From positions 1-36,624 of the forward strand of contig PWFC01000081.1 in the NCBI GenBank assembly GCA_003554025.1: a DNA stretch of 36,624 bases. The letters run 5' to 3'. The notes under the pieces were generated by a model. It did no database searches, was not told the DNA's origin, and saw only the letters and a program-made list of their open reading frames with translations. Shown piece by piece: positions 8,004 to 16,464 of this stretch (position 1 is the first letter of the stretch; every line of letters starts with the position of its first letter). The stretch is from Mollicutes bacterium (GTDB taxonomy: Bacteria; Bacillota_I; Bacilli_A; Izemoplasmatales; Izemoplasmataceae). Position numbers and translations under genes: made by a program.

Positions 8004-8512
8004 ACCATATCGTTTTGTACGAACCGGAAATCCCGGAAAACACCGGCAACATCATCCGCACTTGCGTCGCCATGGGGATGCGGCTGCACATCGTCGAACC
8101 GGCGGGCTTTCCGCTTTCTTTGAACCGCCTAAGGCGAAGCGCGGTTCATTACGTCGACGAACTCGACGTGGAAATCCACGACGATTTCGCCGCTTTTGCC
8201 AAAAAGCACAAGGGCCGTTATTACTTTTTGACGCGCTATGGCAAGGTTTCGCCCGACCAAGCGGACTTCACAAAACAAGAAGAAAACCTGTATTTGATTT
8301 TCGGCAGCGAATCTTCGGGAATTCCCAAGGAAATCCTGAGCGCGCACGAAAACCGTTGCTTGAGAATTCCGATGCACAAGACCATGCGCAGCTTGAATCT
8401 CGCAAACAGCGTCGCCGTTCTCGCCTACGAAGTGAATCGACAGCAAGGCTTCCCCGGGCTTTCCCCACACGAGCCCGATTCGAAGAAGGGCAAAGATTAT
8501 TTGAACCGCTGA
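8000..8512 (+). CDS. trmL: tRNA (cytidine/uridine-34 2'-O-)-methyltransferase, TrmL/CspR family
   Basis: This is a SPOUT-class methyltransferase of 170 residues, the usual length of TrmL. It transfers a methyl group from S-adenosylmethionine to the ribose of the wobble nucleotide of certain leucine tRNAs. The N-terminal VLYEPEIPENTGNIIRTC and the knot motifs FGSESSGIP and LNLANSVAVLAYE are diagnostic. Translation starts at a GTG overlapping the queG stop, with AAAGGGGGAAG upstream, so it is translationally coupled to queG. Both genes modify the anticodon wobble position. Confidence 0.93.
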   Translation: MNHIVLYEPEIPENTGNIIRTCVAMGMRLHIVEPAGFPLSLNRLRRSAVHYVDELDVEIHDDFAAFAKKHKGRYYFLTRYGKVSPDQADFTKQEENLYLIFGSESSGIPKEILSAHENRCLRIPMHKTMRSLNLANSVAVLAYEVNRQQGFPGLSPHEPDSKKGKDYLNR

Positions 8513-8547
8513 AAACGAAAAGCGCATACCTTGCGGAAGCGAATGTA

Positions 8548-8556
8548 TGCTATAAT
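8548..8556 (+). promoter_or_regulatory. Predicted internal promoter before the DUF402 gene (extended -10)
   Basis: TGCTATAAT at 8548-8556 forms an extended -10, about 20 bases before the start codon. TTGCGG at 8531-8536 is too close to be a normal -35. It may provide extra transcription of the downstream genes. Confidence 0.5.
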
Positions 8557-8577
8557 AGGCAAAGAGGGGGGAAATAC

Positions 8578-9129
8578 ATGGAAAAAGGCGCACCGATGGT
8601 CGTGCACAGCTACAAACACGACGGCAATCTGCACCGCATATGGACGACATCCCGTGTTGTGAAACACGAGGAAAATGCCATCGTGCTTGCCAACCGGCGC
8701 ACGAAGGTCATCGAGTCGACCGGGCGTTTTTGGTTCACCAAAGAACCTTCGGTGACTTGGTTCTTCAAAGAAAACTGGTTCAACGTCATCGGCATTTTGC
8801 GTCCAAACGGCACGTATTATTACTGCAACATCGCCTCCCCTTTCGTCGTCGACGACGAAGCGCTCAAATACGTCGATTACGACCTTGACGTCAAAGTGTT
8901 CCCCGATGGTTCCTACGAAATTTTGGACCGCAAGGAATACGAACGCCACAAGGAACACATGGATTACCCCGACGATTTAAAAAGCATTTTGGAAAAAGAG
9001 CTTCAAAAACTGAAAACGCTGATTGAAAACAAGGAGGGCCCCTTTGAAGAAGGGCTCGCCGAGGATTACTATAAAATCTACGAGAAAGAGGGATACCATG
9101 CGCGACCCAAGACTGAAAAAGCTCGCTAG
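8578..9129 (+). CDS. DUF402 family nucleoside di/triphosphatase (Ntdp-like)
   Basis: The 183-residue protein matches the DUF402/Ntdp family, whose studied members hydrolyse nucleoside tri- and diphosphates with divalent metal. The family signature lies near the N-terminus (SYKHDGNLHRIW). It continues through a barrel with WFFKENWFNVIGI, a YYCNIASPF segment and the acidic YVDYDLDVKVFPDGSYEILD. The tail is helical and charged. The frame stays open far upstream, overlapping trmL, but the ATG at 8578 follows GAGGGGGG and starts at the conserved region. The last 32 bases overlap the next gene's start, so expression is coupled. The exact nucleotide substrate cannot be read from sequence. Confidence 0.85.
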   Translation: MEKGAPMVVHSYKHDGNLHRIWTTSRVVKHEENAIVLANRRTKVIESTGRFWFTKEPSVTWFFKENWFNVIGILRPNGTYYYCNIASPFVVDDEALKYVDYDLDVKVFPDGSYEILDRKEYERHKEHMDYPDDLKSILEKELQKLKTLIENKEGPFEEGLAEDYYKIYEKEGYHARPKTEKAR

Positions 9130-10207
9130 CAACTTGCTCGATGTTTCCACGAAGACCCAAAAAGGAGACCGAGTCGCCATCCGTGGCGGCGCCGCAAGCA
9201 AACCTCTCGTTTTAGAACTTGTCAAGCGCGCCCATGAAATCGGCGCCATTCCCTTTGTCGAGCTCCAAGATGAAGACGTCAGCCGCGAAGTGATGAAAGA
9301 AGCGAAAGAGGAGTACATGGACTTCATGCTGGATTTGAACAAGTTCAAATACGAAAAAATCGATGTCATGATCTCCATCTCGGCGGGCCATAACGATTAT
9401 GCGACCGTCGACGTCGACCAAAACATCAAGACGCAGATGAGCAAGAAATTCCAACCCCTAAGCAAGATTGTCCAAAAGAAGCGCTGGGTCGTTTTGATGT
9501 ATCCGACGCCCGCGCAAGCGCAAAAGGCGAAGATGAGCAACGAAGCGTTCTACGATTACGTCGTCGAGGTGAGCACCGTCGATTACGGCAAGATGCGGGA
9601 AGCCTTCAAACCGCTCAAGAAGTTGATGGAAAAAACCGACAAGGTCCGCATCAAGGGACCGGGCACCGACATCACCTTTTCCATCAAAGGCATTCCGGTC
9701 GTCCCGTGCGCCGGCGAAAACAACATCCCCGACGGCGAGATTTTCACCGCGCCGGTCAAAGAAAGCGTCAACGGCACCATCACCTACAACACCCCTTCGC
9801 CCTATCGCGGCGATGTTTATAGCAACGTCAAGCTGACGTTCAAAGACGGCAAAATCGTCGAGGCCACGCACGATGGCGAACAAGAGAAAATCGACGCCAT
9901 CTTCAACACCGACGAAGGCGCGCGTTACGTGGGCGAATTCGCCATCGGCGTCAACCCGAAAGTTACCGATCCGATGGGCAACATTTTGTTCGACGAAAAA
10001 ATCGCCGGCAGTTTGCATTTTACGCCCGGCATGGCTTATGACGACGCTTGGAACGGCAACACTTCCGCCGTGCACTGGGACCTCGTGCTCATTCAGCGGG
10101 AATCCTATGGCGGCGGCGAGATCTATTTTGACGACGTGTTGATCCGCAAGGACGGCTTGTTCGTGCTTGAGGAACTCAAGGGCCTAAACCCTGAAAATCT
10201 GGCCTAA
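9098..10207 (+). CDS. M29 family metallo-aminopeptidase (first copy)
   Basis: A cytoplasmic aminopeptidase of the M29 (AmpS/AmpT) family, 369 residues, which removes N-terminal residues from peptides using two metal ions. The candidate ligands are Glu214 (DGEIFTAP), Glu280 (YVGEFAIG), His307 (SLHFTPGMAY), and His326 with Asp328 (VHWDLVLI). The start is the ATG at 9098, behind AGAGGGA and inside the end of the DUF402 gene; an earlier in-frame ATG at 9023 would add a basic stretch not typical for the family. A second, diverged M29 gene lies two genes downstream, so the pair may split peptide substrates or form an old duplication. Confidence 0.92.
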   Translation: MRDPRLKKLASNLLDVSTKTQKGDRVAIRGGAASKPLVLELVKRAHEIGAIPFVELQDEDVSREVMKEAKEEYMDFMLDLNKFKYEKIDVMISISAGHNDYATVDVDQNIKTQMSKKFQPLSKIVQKKRWVVLMYPTPAQAQKAKMSNEAFYDYVVEVSTVDYGKMREAFKPLKKLMEKTDKVRIKGPGTDITFSIKGIPVVPCAGENNIPDGEIFTAPVKESVNGTITYNTPSPYRGDVYSNVKLTFKDGKIVEATHDGEQEKIDAIFNTDEGARYVGEFAIGVNPKVTDPMGNILFDEKIAGSLHFTPGMAYDDAWNGNTSAVHWDLVLIQRESYGGGEIYFDDVLIRKDGLFVLEELKGLNPENLA

Positions 10208-10242
10208 GCGTCCATACCGTATCAAAGGGAAGGAGAGTTTCT

Positions 10243-10665
10243 ATGGAGATCAAAACCATGGAACGTTTCGATATTGAGGCGTTGAAACGCCTTTATAAAA
10301 GCGTGAATTGGACCGTGTATTTGGAGAAACCCGCGCGTTTTAGGGAAATGTTCGCCCGTTCGCTTGAAGTGCTCGGCGCTTATGAAAACGACGAATTGAT
10401 CGGAATTGTCCGGGTCGTCGGCGACAACGCGCACATCCTTTACATCCAAGACATCATCGTTGAGCCGAAGCATCAGCGCCAAGGCATCGGGACGAAACTC
10501 TTCGAGGAGATTCTCTCCCGTTACGCCCATGTCCGGCAAAAAGTGCTTTTGACCGATTCCGACGATACGCGCTCGCACGCGTTTTACAAAAAGCTCGGTT
10601 TTCACGAAACGGCCGAAAAAGGCATCGCCTGTTTTCTCCGTTTCGACAAGGACAACCGCCTTTAA
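10243..10665 (+). CDS. GNAT family N-acetyltransferase
   Basis: A 140-residue single-domain acetyltransferase of the GNAT fold. The acetyl-CoA binding motif A is clear at about residues 72-91 (VEPKHQRQGIGTKLFEEIL), and SHAFYKKLGFHET near the end is the usual closing strand. An AAGGAGAG site precedes the ATG. It lies within the peptidase operon with short gaps on both sides. The acceptor substrate could be a small molecule, a peptide or a protein N-terminus. Its place between two aminopeptidases hints at a peptide link, but this is only context. Confidence 0.9.
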   Translation: MEIKTMERFDIEALKRLYKSVNWTVYLEKPARFREMFARSLEVLGAYENDELIGIVRVVGDNAHILYIQDIIVEPKHQRQGIGTKLFEEILSRYAHVRQKVLLTDSDDTRSHAFYKKLGFHETAEKGIACFLRFDKDNRL

Positions 10666-10681
10666 GAAAGAAGGGGAAGCT

Positions 10682-11611
10682 ATGAACAAGAAACGATTTT
10701 GGATGTTGGTGGTCTTTGGCGCCGTCTTGCTTTTGACGCTTATACTCGCCTCGCATGTGGTGAGTGTGGGCGAACGAGTGCGCACCATCCATCCGTATCT
10801 GTCGTATGCCTTTTACGGCGTCGCCGTCTTCATCTTGTACGTGCTCGTAATCAATCCGCTGCGCATCATTTTCCTAGCGCCGACGTTTTCCATCGACGCG
10901 CTCGATGAGAAGAAAAACGTCCGCACCTACAAAAAGGCCGCGCGGACGATGCTCAAGCTCAAGACGTTGACCGACGAAGAGCGAAAGAACTTAAAAGCGA
11001 GCTATAAGGACAAAGAACTTCTCCCGGGTGCCATCAAAAAGACGTTTGAAGGCTCCATCCGCCAAAACGTCGACGCAACCATCACCCATAACGCCAAGAC
11101 CGTGCTTGTGACCACGGCGATCAGCCAAAACGGCAACCTTGACATGCTGTCGGTCATTTTCATGAACATCCGCATGATTCGCGACATCGTCAAACAATGC
11201 GGTTTTCGGCCGAGCTATGTGCACCTTGCGAAGTTGAGCGTGCGCGTCGCCGCGATTGCGATGATCGCGGAGAACCTCGAAAACGTCGACATCCGCGAAG
11301 CGCTCCCAAGCAAAGCGACGGAAGCCATCCGCGACATTCCCTTTGTGCGCACGGCGTCGAACTCGATTTTCCAAGGCATCTCAAACGGCATGTTGACGGC
11401 TAGGATTGGCATTGTCACCCGCAAGTATTTGTTTCAGGACCATAAACTCTTAAGCAAACGCGAAATGCGCCTCAACGCGTACAAAGAAAGCTTTACGCTG
11501 ATGCCGAAAATCGTCGGCGAAGGGCTTGGCGCATTCCCGAGGGGCATCATGAGTTTCATGGTGCGTCCCTTTGTGCGCAATCCATTTTCGAAGAAAGGGA
11601 GTCAAGAATGA
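10682..11611 (+). CDS. DUF697/YcjF-like membrane protein
   Basis: The 309-residue protein begins with two hydrophobic helices (about residues 8-26 and 42-62), followed by a cytoplasmic part. In it, NAKTVLVTTAISQNGNLDMLSVIFMNIRMIRDIVKQCGFRP resembles the core of DUF697/YcjF proteins. A further amphipathic stretch, RVAAIAMIAENLENVDI, follows. Proteins with this domain are often found near GTPases or stress genes, but their biochemical role is not established. Its stop codon overlaps the start of the second M29 aminopeptidase gene (ATGA), so the two are translationally coupled, which makes a functional link worth considering. Confidence 0.65.
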   Translation: MNKKRFWMLVVFGAVLLLTLILASHVVSVGERVRTIHPYLSYAFYGVAVFILYVLVINPLRIIFLAPTFSIDALDEKKNVRTYKKAARTMLKLKTLTDEERKNLKASYKDKELLPGAIKKTFEGSIRQNVDATITHNAKTVLVTTAISQNGNLDMLSVIFMNIRMIRDIVKQCGFRPSYVHLAKLSVRVAAIAMIAENLENVDIREALPSKATEAIRDIPFVRTASNSIFQGISNGMLTARIGIVTRKYLFQDHKLLSKREMRLNAYKESFTLMPKIVGEGLGAFPRGIMSFMVRPFVRNPFSKKGSQE

Positions 11612-12837
11612 ATGAAAAAATGATGATCAACTACGCTCGGCTGATTTTGCTGCGGGGCGTGAACCTGCGTGAGAATGAGGAACTAGTCATCAACGCGCCC
11701 GTGAGCGCGGCCGATTTTGTCCGTGTGCTGGTTCGCGAAGCCTACCGCGCTTTCAAAAGCGGCCCGGTGCATGTCAACTGGCAAGACCCCCATTTGAACC
11801 GCATCATGTTTGGCTTCGCCAAAGACGACGTCTTGGAAGACGTCCCCGATTACGTACTCAAACGCATGGAAAACCTGATCGAAAGAAAGGCCGCCTTTTT
11901 GACGATTTCCACCAGTTTTCCCGATTTGATGAAAGGCATCGACCAACAAAGAATCCAAAAAGCCAACAAGGCGAAAGCTCCGAAAATGCGCCCTTACCAA
12001 GAAAAAATCGTCCGCAACCTCAAATGGAGCGTCGCCGCTTGGCCGGGCAATGAATGGGCCCAAAAAGTCTATCCCGACTTAGAGGAAAGCGACGCGCTCA
12101 TGCAGCTTCACGAAGCGCTCATCACCATCATGCGTCTCGATGAGGAAAACCCGATCAAGGCTTGGACCGACCATTTAAACGAGCTTGAACGCCGCCGGAA
12201 AAAGCTCAACGACGCCCGCTTCAAACGGCTCTTATACAAATCCGGCGAAACCGACCTTCGCGTCGAACTCCCCGAAGAACACGTCTGGATCAGCGGCGCG
12301 CAAAAGCGCGGCGGCGATGTGTTTTTGCCGAACATGCCCACCGAAGAAGTCTTCACCGCGCCTTTGAAAACCGGCGTGAACGGCACCCTCAAAGTGACGA
12401 AACCTTTGAACATCCGGGGCACTTTGATCGAGCCTTTTACGATGCAGCTCAAATACGGCGAAATCGTAAACGTCGAATCGGAACACAAGGAGACGCTTGA
12501 AAAGATCATGGCCATGGACGAAGGCGCGAAGTTTTTGGGCGAAGTCGCGCTCGTGCCGAAAGAATCGCCGATAGCGGCGCTCGATACGGTGTTCTTTCAC
12601 ACTTTGATCGACGAAAACGCCTCTTCGCATTTCGCCATCGGCAACGCCTATCCGATGTCCGTCAAAAGCAAGGGCGGCACGCCGAAAGAAATCGCCGAGA
12701 AATACAACATCAACCGCAGCGTCTTGCACATCGATTTCATGGTCGGCAGCGACGACCTCGAAATCACCGGCGTCGACAACGAGGGCAACGAGACGGTCGT
12801 CTTCGAAAACGGCACCTGGTCGAAGGAATTCCAATAA
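11608..12837 (+). CDS. M29 family metallo-aminopeptidase (second copy)
   Basis: A second M29 aminopeptidase, 409 residues, the more typical family length. Candidate metal ligands are Glu247 (TEEVFTAP), Glu312 (FLGEVALV), His341 (SSHFAIGNAYP), and His374 with Asp376 (VLHIDFMVG). Compared with the copy at 9098-10207 it has a longer helical middle (residues about 120-215) and clearly different sequence, so this is not a recent duplication. It starts inside the preceding stop codon with AAAGGGAG as ribosome site. It is the last gene before a strong terminator. Confidence 0.94.
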   Translation: MNEKMMINYARLILLRGVNLRENEELVINAPVSAADFVRVLVREAYRAFKSGPVHVNWQDPHLNRIMFGFAKDDVLEDVPDYVLKRMENLIERKAAFLTISTSFPDLMKGIDQQRIQKANKAKAPKMRPYQEKIVRNLKWSVAAWPGNEWAQKVYPDLEESDALMQLHEALITIMRLDEENPIKAWTDHLNELERRRKKLNDARFKRLLYKSGETDLRVELPEEHVWISGAQKRGGDVFLPNMPTEEVFTAPLKTGVNGTLKVTKPLNIRGTLIEPFTMQLKYGEIVNVESEHKETLEKIMAMDEGAKFLGEVALVPKESPIAALDTVFFHTLIDENASSHFAIGNAYPMSVKSKGGTPKEIAEKYNINRSVLHIDFMVGSDDLEITGVDNEGNETVVFENGTWSKEFQ

Positions 12838-12875
12838 AAAAACGTTCTTCCGCAGTTTTGCGGAAGAACGTTTTT
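12838..12875. terminator. Strong bidirectional terminator
   Basis: A perfect 17-base-pair stem (12838-12854 with 12859-12875) with loop GTTT, A-rich on the left and T-rich on the right. It closes both the plus-strand queG-aminopeptidase operon and the minus-strand M42 gene. Confidence 0.96.
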
Positions 12876-12878
12876 CAA

Positions 12879-13901
12879 TCAGAGGACGTAATGGTAAAGC
12901 AGTTTCACGGTGTTTTTAACGGCGTCGTAATGGGTCCTTTCCATGCCGTGTGAGGCGCTGACGCCGGGGCCGATGAGCGCTCCTTTGAAGTCGTTGCCGC
13001 CGCTTCTTGCGGCGGAAACGTCGGAGCCGTAGTAGGGGTAGATGTCGACCGCGTGGTCGATGTCGTGCTTTTGGGCCAAAGTTTTGAAGCGGGTCGTGAT
13101 GTCGTAGTCGTAGGGTCCGGTCGAATCTTTGGCGCAGATGCTGACGTCGTATTCGGTGCAGGCGAGGTCGTCGCCGACGCATCCCATGTCGACGGCGATG
13201 AACTCGTCGAGTTCGGGAATGGAGGCGCTGCCGTGTCCGACTTCCTCATACGTCGAGACGATGATTTTTAGCGTGTGTTTCGGAGTTTTCTTTTCGTCGC
13301 GTAAGAGCTTGATCAGTCCGAAAAGCGAAGCGACGTTGATTTTGTCGTCCAAGAACCGGGATTTGATGAAGCCGCTTTGAGTGACCGTCGTTTTCGGGTC
13401 GAAGAAGATGAAATCGCCGGTGGCGATGCCGAGTTTTTCGACGTCTTCTTTGGAACGGACTTTTTCATCAAGACGGACGAACATCGTCTCGGGGTTTCTT
13501 TTTTTCTCGCGGGCTTCCTTGTGGACGTGGATGGCGGTCGCATCGGAAAGCAGGGTGCCGGTGAAGTCTTTTTCGTCCCTTGTCCTGATGGTGCAATATT
13601 CGCCGTCAAGCGTCGGCCAAATCGGCCCGCCGACGGATGTGAAACGAATGCCGCCTTTGGCGGTGACGCTTCGGACCATTGCGCCCAAAGTGTCCACATG
13701 GGCGCCAAGCCCGATTGTTTTGTCGCTTTCTCCGGGAACGGTGATGATCAAATTTCCCTTTTTCGTGGTCGTATGGGACAACTTGAACCGCTCCGCTTCA
13801 AGTTTGACGCGGTCGATGACTTCTTTGGTGTAGCCGCTTGGGCTTGGGATTTTCAGGATCTCTTCCGCAAAGTTTACGATATAGTCTTTGTCGATTTTCA
13901 T
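12879..13901 (-). CDS. M42 family metallo-aminopeptidase
   Basis: A 340-residue cytoplasmic M42 (glutamyl aminopeptidase/FrvX-type) peptidase, a family that usually forms dodecamers degrading oligopeptides. Likely dinuclear-metal and catalytic residues are His68 (GAHVDTLG), Asp185 (RFLDDKIN), Glu219-Glu220 (TYEEVGHG), Asp238 (AVDMG) and His318 or His324 (ASHGMERTH). AGGTGA precedes the ATG on the minus strand. It is monocistronic, divergent from nadD, and convergent with the second M29 aminopeptidase gene. Together with the two M29 enzymes it points to an active peptide-based nutrition. Confidence 0.94.
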   Translation of the reverse strand: MKIDKDYIVNFAEEILKIPSPSGYTKEVIDRVKLEAERFKLSHTTTKKGNLIITVPGESDKTIGLGAHVDTLGAMVRSVTAKGGIRFTSVGGPIWPTLDGEYCTIRTRDEKDFTGTLLSDATAIHVHKEAREKKRNPETMFVRLDEKVRSKEDVEKLGIATGDFIFFDPKTTVTQSGFIKSRFLDDKINVASLFGLIKLLRDEKKTPKHTLKIIVSTYEEVGHGSASIPELDEFIAVDMGCVGDDLACTEYDVSICAKDSTGPYDYDITTRFKTLAQKHDIDHAVDIYPYYGSDVSAARSGGNDFKGALIGPGVSASHGMERTHYDAVKNTVKLLYHYVL

Positions 13902-13918
13902 GGTATCACCTCGAAGCC

Positions 13919-13927
13919 ATTATAGCA
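13919..13927 (-). promoter_or_regulatory. Predicted promoter of the M42 gene (extended -10, minus strand)
   Basis: Read on the minus strand, TGCTATAAT occupies 13927-13919, an extended -10 a short distance before the M42 start. The -35 region is poor. A dyad TCTTGTA/TACAAGA (13954-13960 and 13967-13973) lies between this and the divergent nadD promoter. Confidence 0.55.
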
Positions 13928-13964
13928 CACGCGACCGCTTGTGGGGCTTTTTTTCTTGTATGCC

Positions 13965-13993
13965 TCTACAAGAAGGGGCAATCGTGTTATAAT
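13965..13993 (+). promoter_or_regulatory. Predicted promoter of nadD
   Basis: TATAAT at 13988-13993 is preceded by TGT (extended -10). TCTACA at 13965-13970 matches TTGACA at four of six positions with a 17-base spacer. The -35 overlaps the right half of an inverted repeat (TACAAGA, 13967-13973), a possible operator. Confidence 0.6.
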
Positions 13994-14009
13994 AAATTAG
14001 GTGATTTTT

Positions 14010-14579
14010 ATGCATATTGTCTATGGCGGGGCGTTCAACCCTCCGACAAAAGCGCACCGCGAGGTGTATCGATACCTTTGCGGGAATCTCGAGGTGAAGA
14101 GATTCACGTTTTTGCCCGTGTCGACGACTTACAAAAAACACGATTTGGAAAGCAACGAACACCGTTACAATATGTTAAAGCTCATGGCCGACGATTTGGA
14201 CAAGGCCGAAGTGAGCGACATAGAGATGCAAGACGAACAATACCTCGGCACTTATGAAGCGCTTAAACGCCTGCAAAAAGAAGGCGAGCGAACCGCTTTC
14301 GTCCTCGGCGCCGACCATTTGCGGCATTTGAAGCGTTGGATCGAGGCCGAAAAGCTTGTCTCAGAGTTCTATTTGATTGTGTTAAACCGCGGTGGGGAAA
14401 ACTTGAAGGAAATTATCGAACAAGACGACTTTCTCCGCAAGCACGAAGCTTCTTTTCTCTTGTTTCCGGATTTTCATATCGACGTCTCGGCAAGCGCGTT
14501 TCGCAACAGCCGGGACAAAAATATCGTCGTTGAGAAAGTCTACGAATACATCGTAGAAAACGGCCTATACAAAGGGTGA
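14010..14579 (+). CDS. nadD: Nicotinate-nucleotide adenylyltransferase
   Basis: NadD transfers AMP from ATP to nicotinate mononucleotide, giving deamido-NAD for the next enzyme, NadE, encoded just downstream. The nucleotidyltransferase signature is at the N-terminus (YGGAFNPPTKAH), FVLGADHLRHLKRW corresponds to the conserved middle, and VSASAFR near the C-terminus is the second nucleotide-binding motif (ISSTxxR-like). I chose the ATG at 14010, five bases after AGGTGA; the in-frame GTG at 14001 lies inside that ribosome site. The 189-residue length is normal. In many Bacillota nadD is followed by the HD protein gene yqeK, which is absent here. Confidence 0.93.
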   Translation: MHIVYGGAFNPPTKAHREVYRYLCGNLEVKRFTFLPVSTTYKKHDLESNEHRYNMLKLMADDLDKAEVSDIEMQDEQYLGTYEALKRLQKEGERTAFVLGADHLRHLKRWIEAEKLVSEFYLIVLNRGGENLKEIIEQDDFLRKHEASFLLFPDFHIDVSASAFRNSRDKNIVVEKVYEYIVENGLYKG

Positions 14580-14583
14580 GTGC

Positions 14584-16455
14584 ATGTACTATAACGATTT
14601 TGTGAAAGTGGCGAGCATCACGCCGAAACTGCGGGTGGGCAACCCCGAATACAACGTCAAGGAGATGCTTCGACTTTTGAAGGTCACAAAAGCGCGCATC
14701 GCCGTGTTCCCGGAGCTTTCGGTGACCGCCTATACTTGCAACGATCTCTTCTTTCAACACGGCTTGAGAAAAGAAGCGGACGCCGCAATCAAGACGCTGC
14801 TTGAGGAAAATCCTTTCGAAGGCATCGTCATCATCGGCGCGCCCCTTGAAATCGAGGGCGTCCTTTACAATTGCGCTTTTGTCATCCAAAAAGACAAAAT
14901 TTTGGGTATTGTCCCGAAATTTTATCTGCCAAACACGCAAGAGTTTTACGAAAAACGGTGGTTCACGAGCGCCTACGACATCGTCAAACGCACGACAATG
15001 GTCGATTATCTGGGCCAAAACGTTCCTTTCGGTTCGCTCGTGTTCAAAGAGAAGAACCACCATTTAAGCTTCGGCATCGAGATTTGCGAAGACATGTGGG
15101 CGCCGATATCGCCCGGTAATCTCCTTGCCTTAAATGGCGCGCAAATTATTTTTAACCTAAGTGCCTCAAACGAATATTTGAACAAGCGCGAAGTGCGGCA
15201 GCGCACCATCGTCGAACATTCGCGCCGAAACGCGGGCGCGTATGTGTATTGCAGCGCCGGCGTGAACGAATCGACGAGCGAAACCGTGTTCAGCGGCCAC
15301 AACGTCATCGCCGAAAACGGCCAGCTTCTCAAAGAAACCGAGAAGTTCTCCCGCGAATCGGAAATCATCTACGGCGACATCGACCTTTCGCGGATTGCGT
15401 ATTTGCGCAAGAGCAATTCCTCGTTCCGCGACACTTTGAACAAGTACGACTTTGAAGCGTTCGACGTGCCGATTGCGCTTGCGAAAACGAAAGATTACGA
15501 CTTCGACCCGCCACTCGACCAAACGCCTTTCGTTCCGAAAACCAATGAAGACGACGCGTTTGAGCGCATTGCGGCGCTTCAAGAAAACGCCCTCATCAAA
15601 CGCTTCACCCACGTTTCCGCCGAAAAAATCATCATCGGCGTGAGCGGCGGCCTCGATTCGACGCTCGCGCTCTTGATCGCGACACGGGTGATGGATGCGC
15701 TCGGCAAGAAAAGAAGCGACATCATCGGCGTTACGATGCCGGGGCTTGGCACCAGCGACAAAACCTTGAAGCAAGCGCACGCTCTTATGGACGATTTGGG
15801 CGTTGAGAGCCACGAGATGGACATCCGCGAACACGTGCGCTACCATTTCGAATTGATCGGCCACGACGGCAAGACCGAAGACAAAACGTATGAAAACACG
15901 CAGGCCCGCGTGCGCACGATGGCGCTGATGAACCTTGCGAACATGCACGATGGCATCGTGCTTGGCACCGGCGACATGAGCGAGATGGCGCTTGGCTGGA
16001 CGACTTACAACGCCGACCATATGAGCATGTACAACATCAACGCCGGCCTACCCAAAACCCTGGTAAGATTCATGGTCAGACAATACGCCGAGAAAAAATT
16101 CGAATCCGGCGTCAAAGATACCGTCGAAGACGTCCTTGAGACGCCAATTTCGCCGGAACTATTGCTCAACCAAATCACCGAGGAGGAAATCGGCAGCTAC
16201 GAAGTCAACGACTTCATCCTGCATCGTTTTCTCCGGTTCGGAGACGACGAAGACCGCATCGCATGGCTGATTCAAAAGACATTCGACCTTTCCGCGCAAG
16301 AATCAAGCGATTACGTCCGCGATTTCTTCCGCCGTTTCTATTCGCAGCAGTTCAAGCGTCAAGCCAATCCCGACGCTCCGAAAATCCTCGACATCACCTT
16401 GTCTCCGCGGAGCGATTTCCGCATGCCCTCCGATGTCGACAAACGCAAAGATTAG
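14584..16455 (+). CDS. nadE: Glutamine-dependent NAD synthetase
   Basis: A 623-residue two-domain enzyme making NAD from deamido-NAD, ATP and glutamine. The N-terminal nitrilase-type glutaminase has the Glu44 (FPELSVTAY), Lys112 (PKFYLPN) and Cys168 (GIEICEDMW) triad and releases ammonia. The C-terminal synthetase has the PP-loop SGGLDS at 354-359. The long glutamine-using form differs from the short ammonia-using NadE of B. subtilis and E. coli. It starts four bases after the nadD stop, so nadD and nadE form the end of the NAD pathway in one operon. Confidence 0.96.
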   Translation: MYYNDFVKVASITPKLRVGNPEYNVKEMLRLLKVTKARIAVFPELSVTAYTCNDLFFQHGLRKEADAAIKTLLEENPFEGIVIIGAPLEIEGVLYNCAFVIQKDKILGIVPKFYLPNTQEFYEKRWFTSAYDIVKRTTMVDYLGQNVPFGSLVFKEKNHHLSFGIEICEDMWAPISPGNLLALNGAQIIFNLSASNEYLNKREVRQRTIVEHSRRNAGAYVYCSAGVNESTSETVFSGHNVIAENGQLLKETEKFSRESEIIYGDIDLSRIAYLRKSNSSFRDTLNKYDFEAFDVPIALAKTKDYDFDPPLDQTPFVPKTNEDDAFERIAALQENALIKRFTHVSAEKIIIGVSGGLDSTLALLIATRVMDALGKKRSDIIGVTMPGLGTSDKTLKQAHALMDDLGVESHEMDIREHVRYHFELIGHDGKTEDKTYENTQARVRTMALMNLANMHDGIVLGTGDMSEMALGWTTYNADHMSMYNINAGLPKTLVRFMVRQYAEKKFESGVKDTVEDVLETPISPELLLNQITEEEIGSYEVNDFILHRFLRFGDDEDRIAWLIQKTFDLSAQESSDYVRDFFRRFYSQQFKRQANPDAPKILDITLSPRSDFRMPSDVDKRKD

Positions 16456-16464
16456 GGTGGTTTC

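Noticed and set aside
13954-13973. Terminator between the M42 and nadD genes
   Set aside because: The hairpin has T before it and no T run after it on either strand, and both adjacent genes point away from it.
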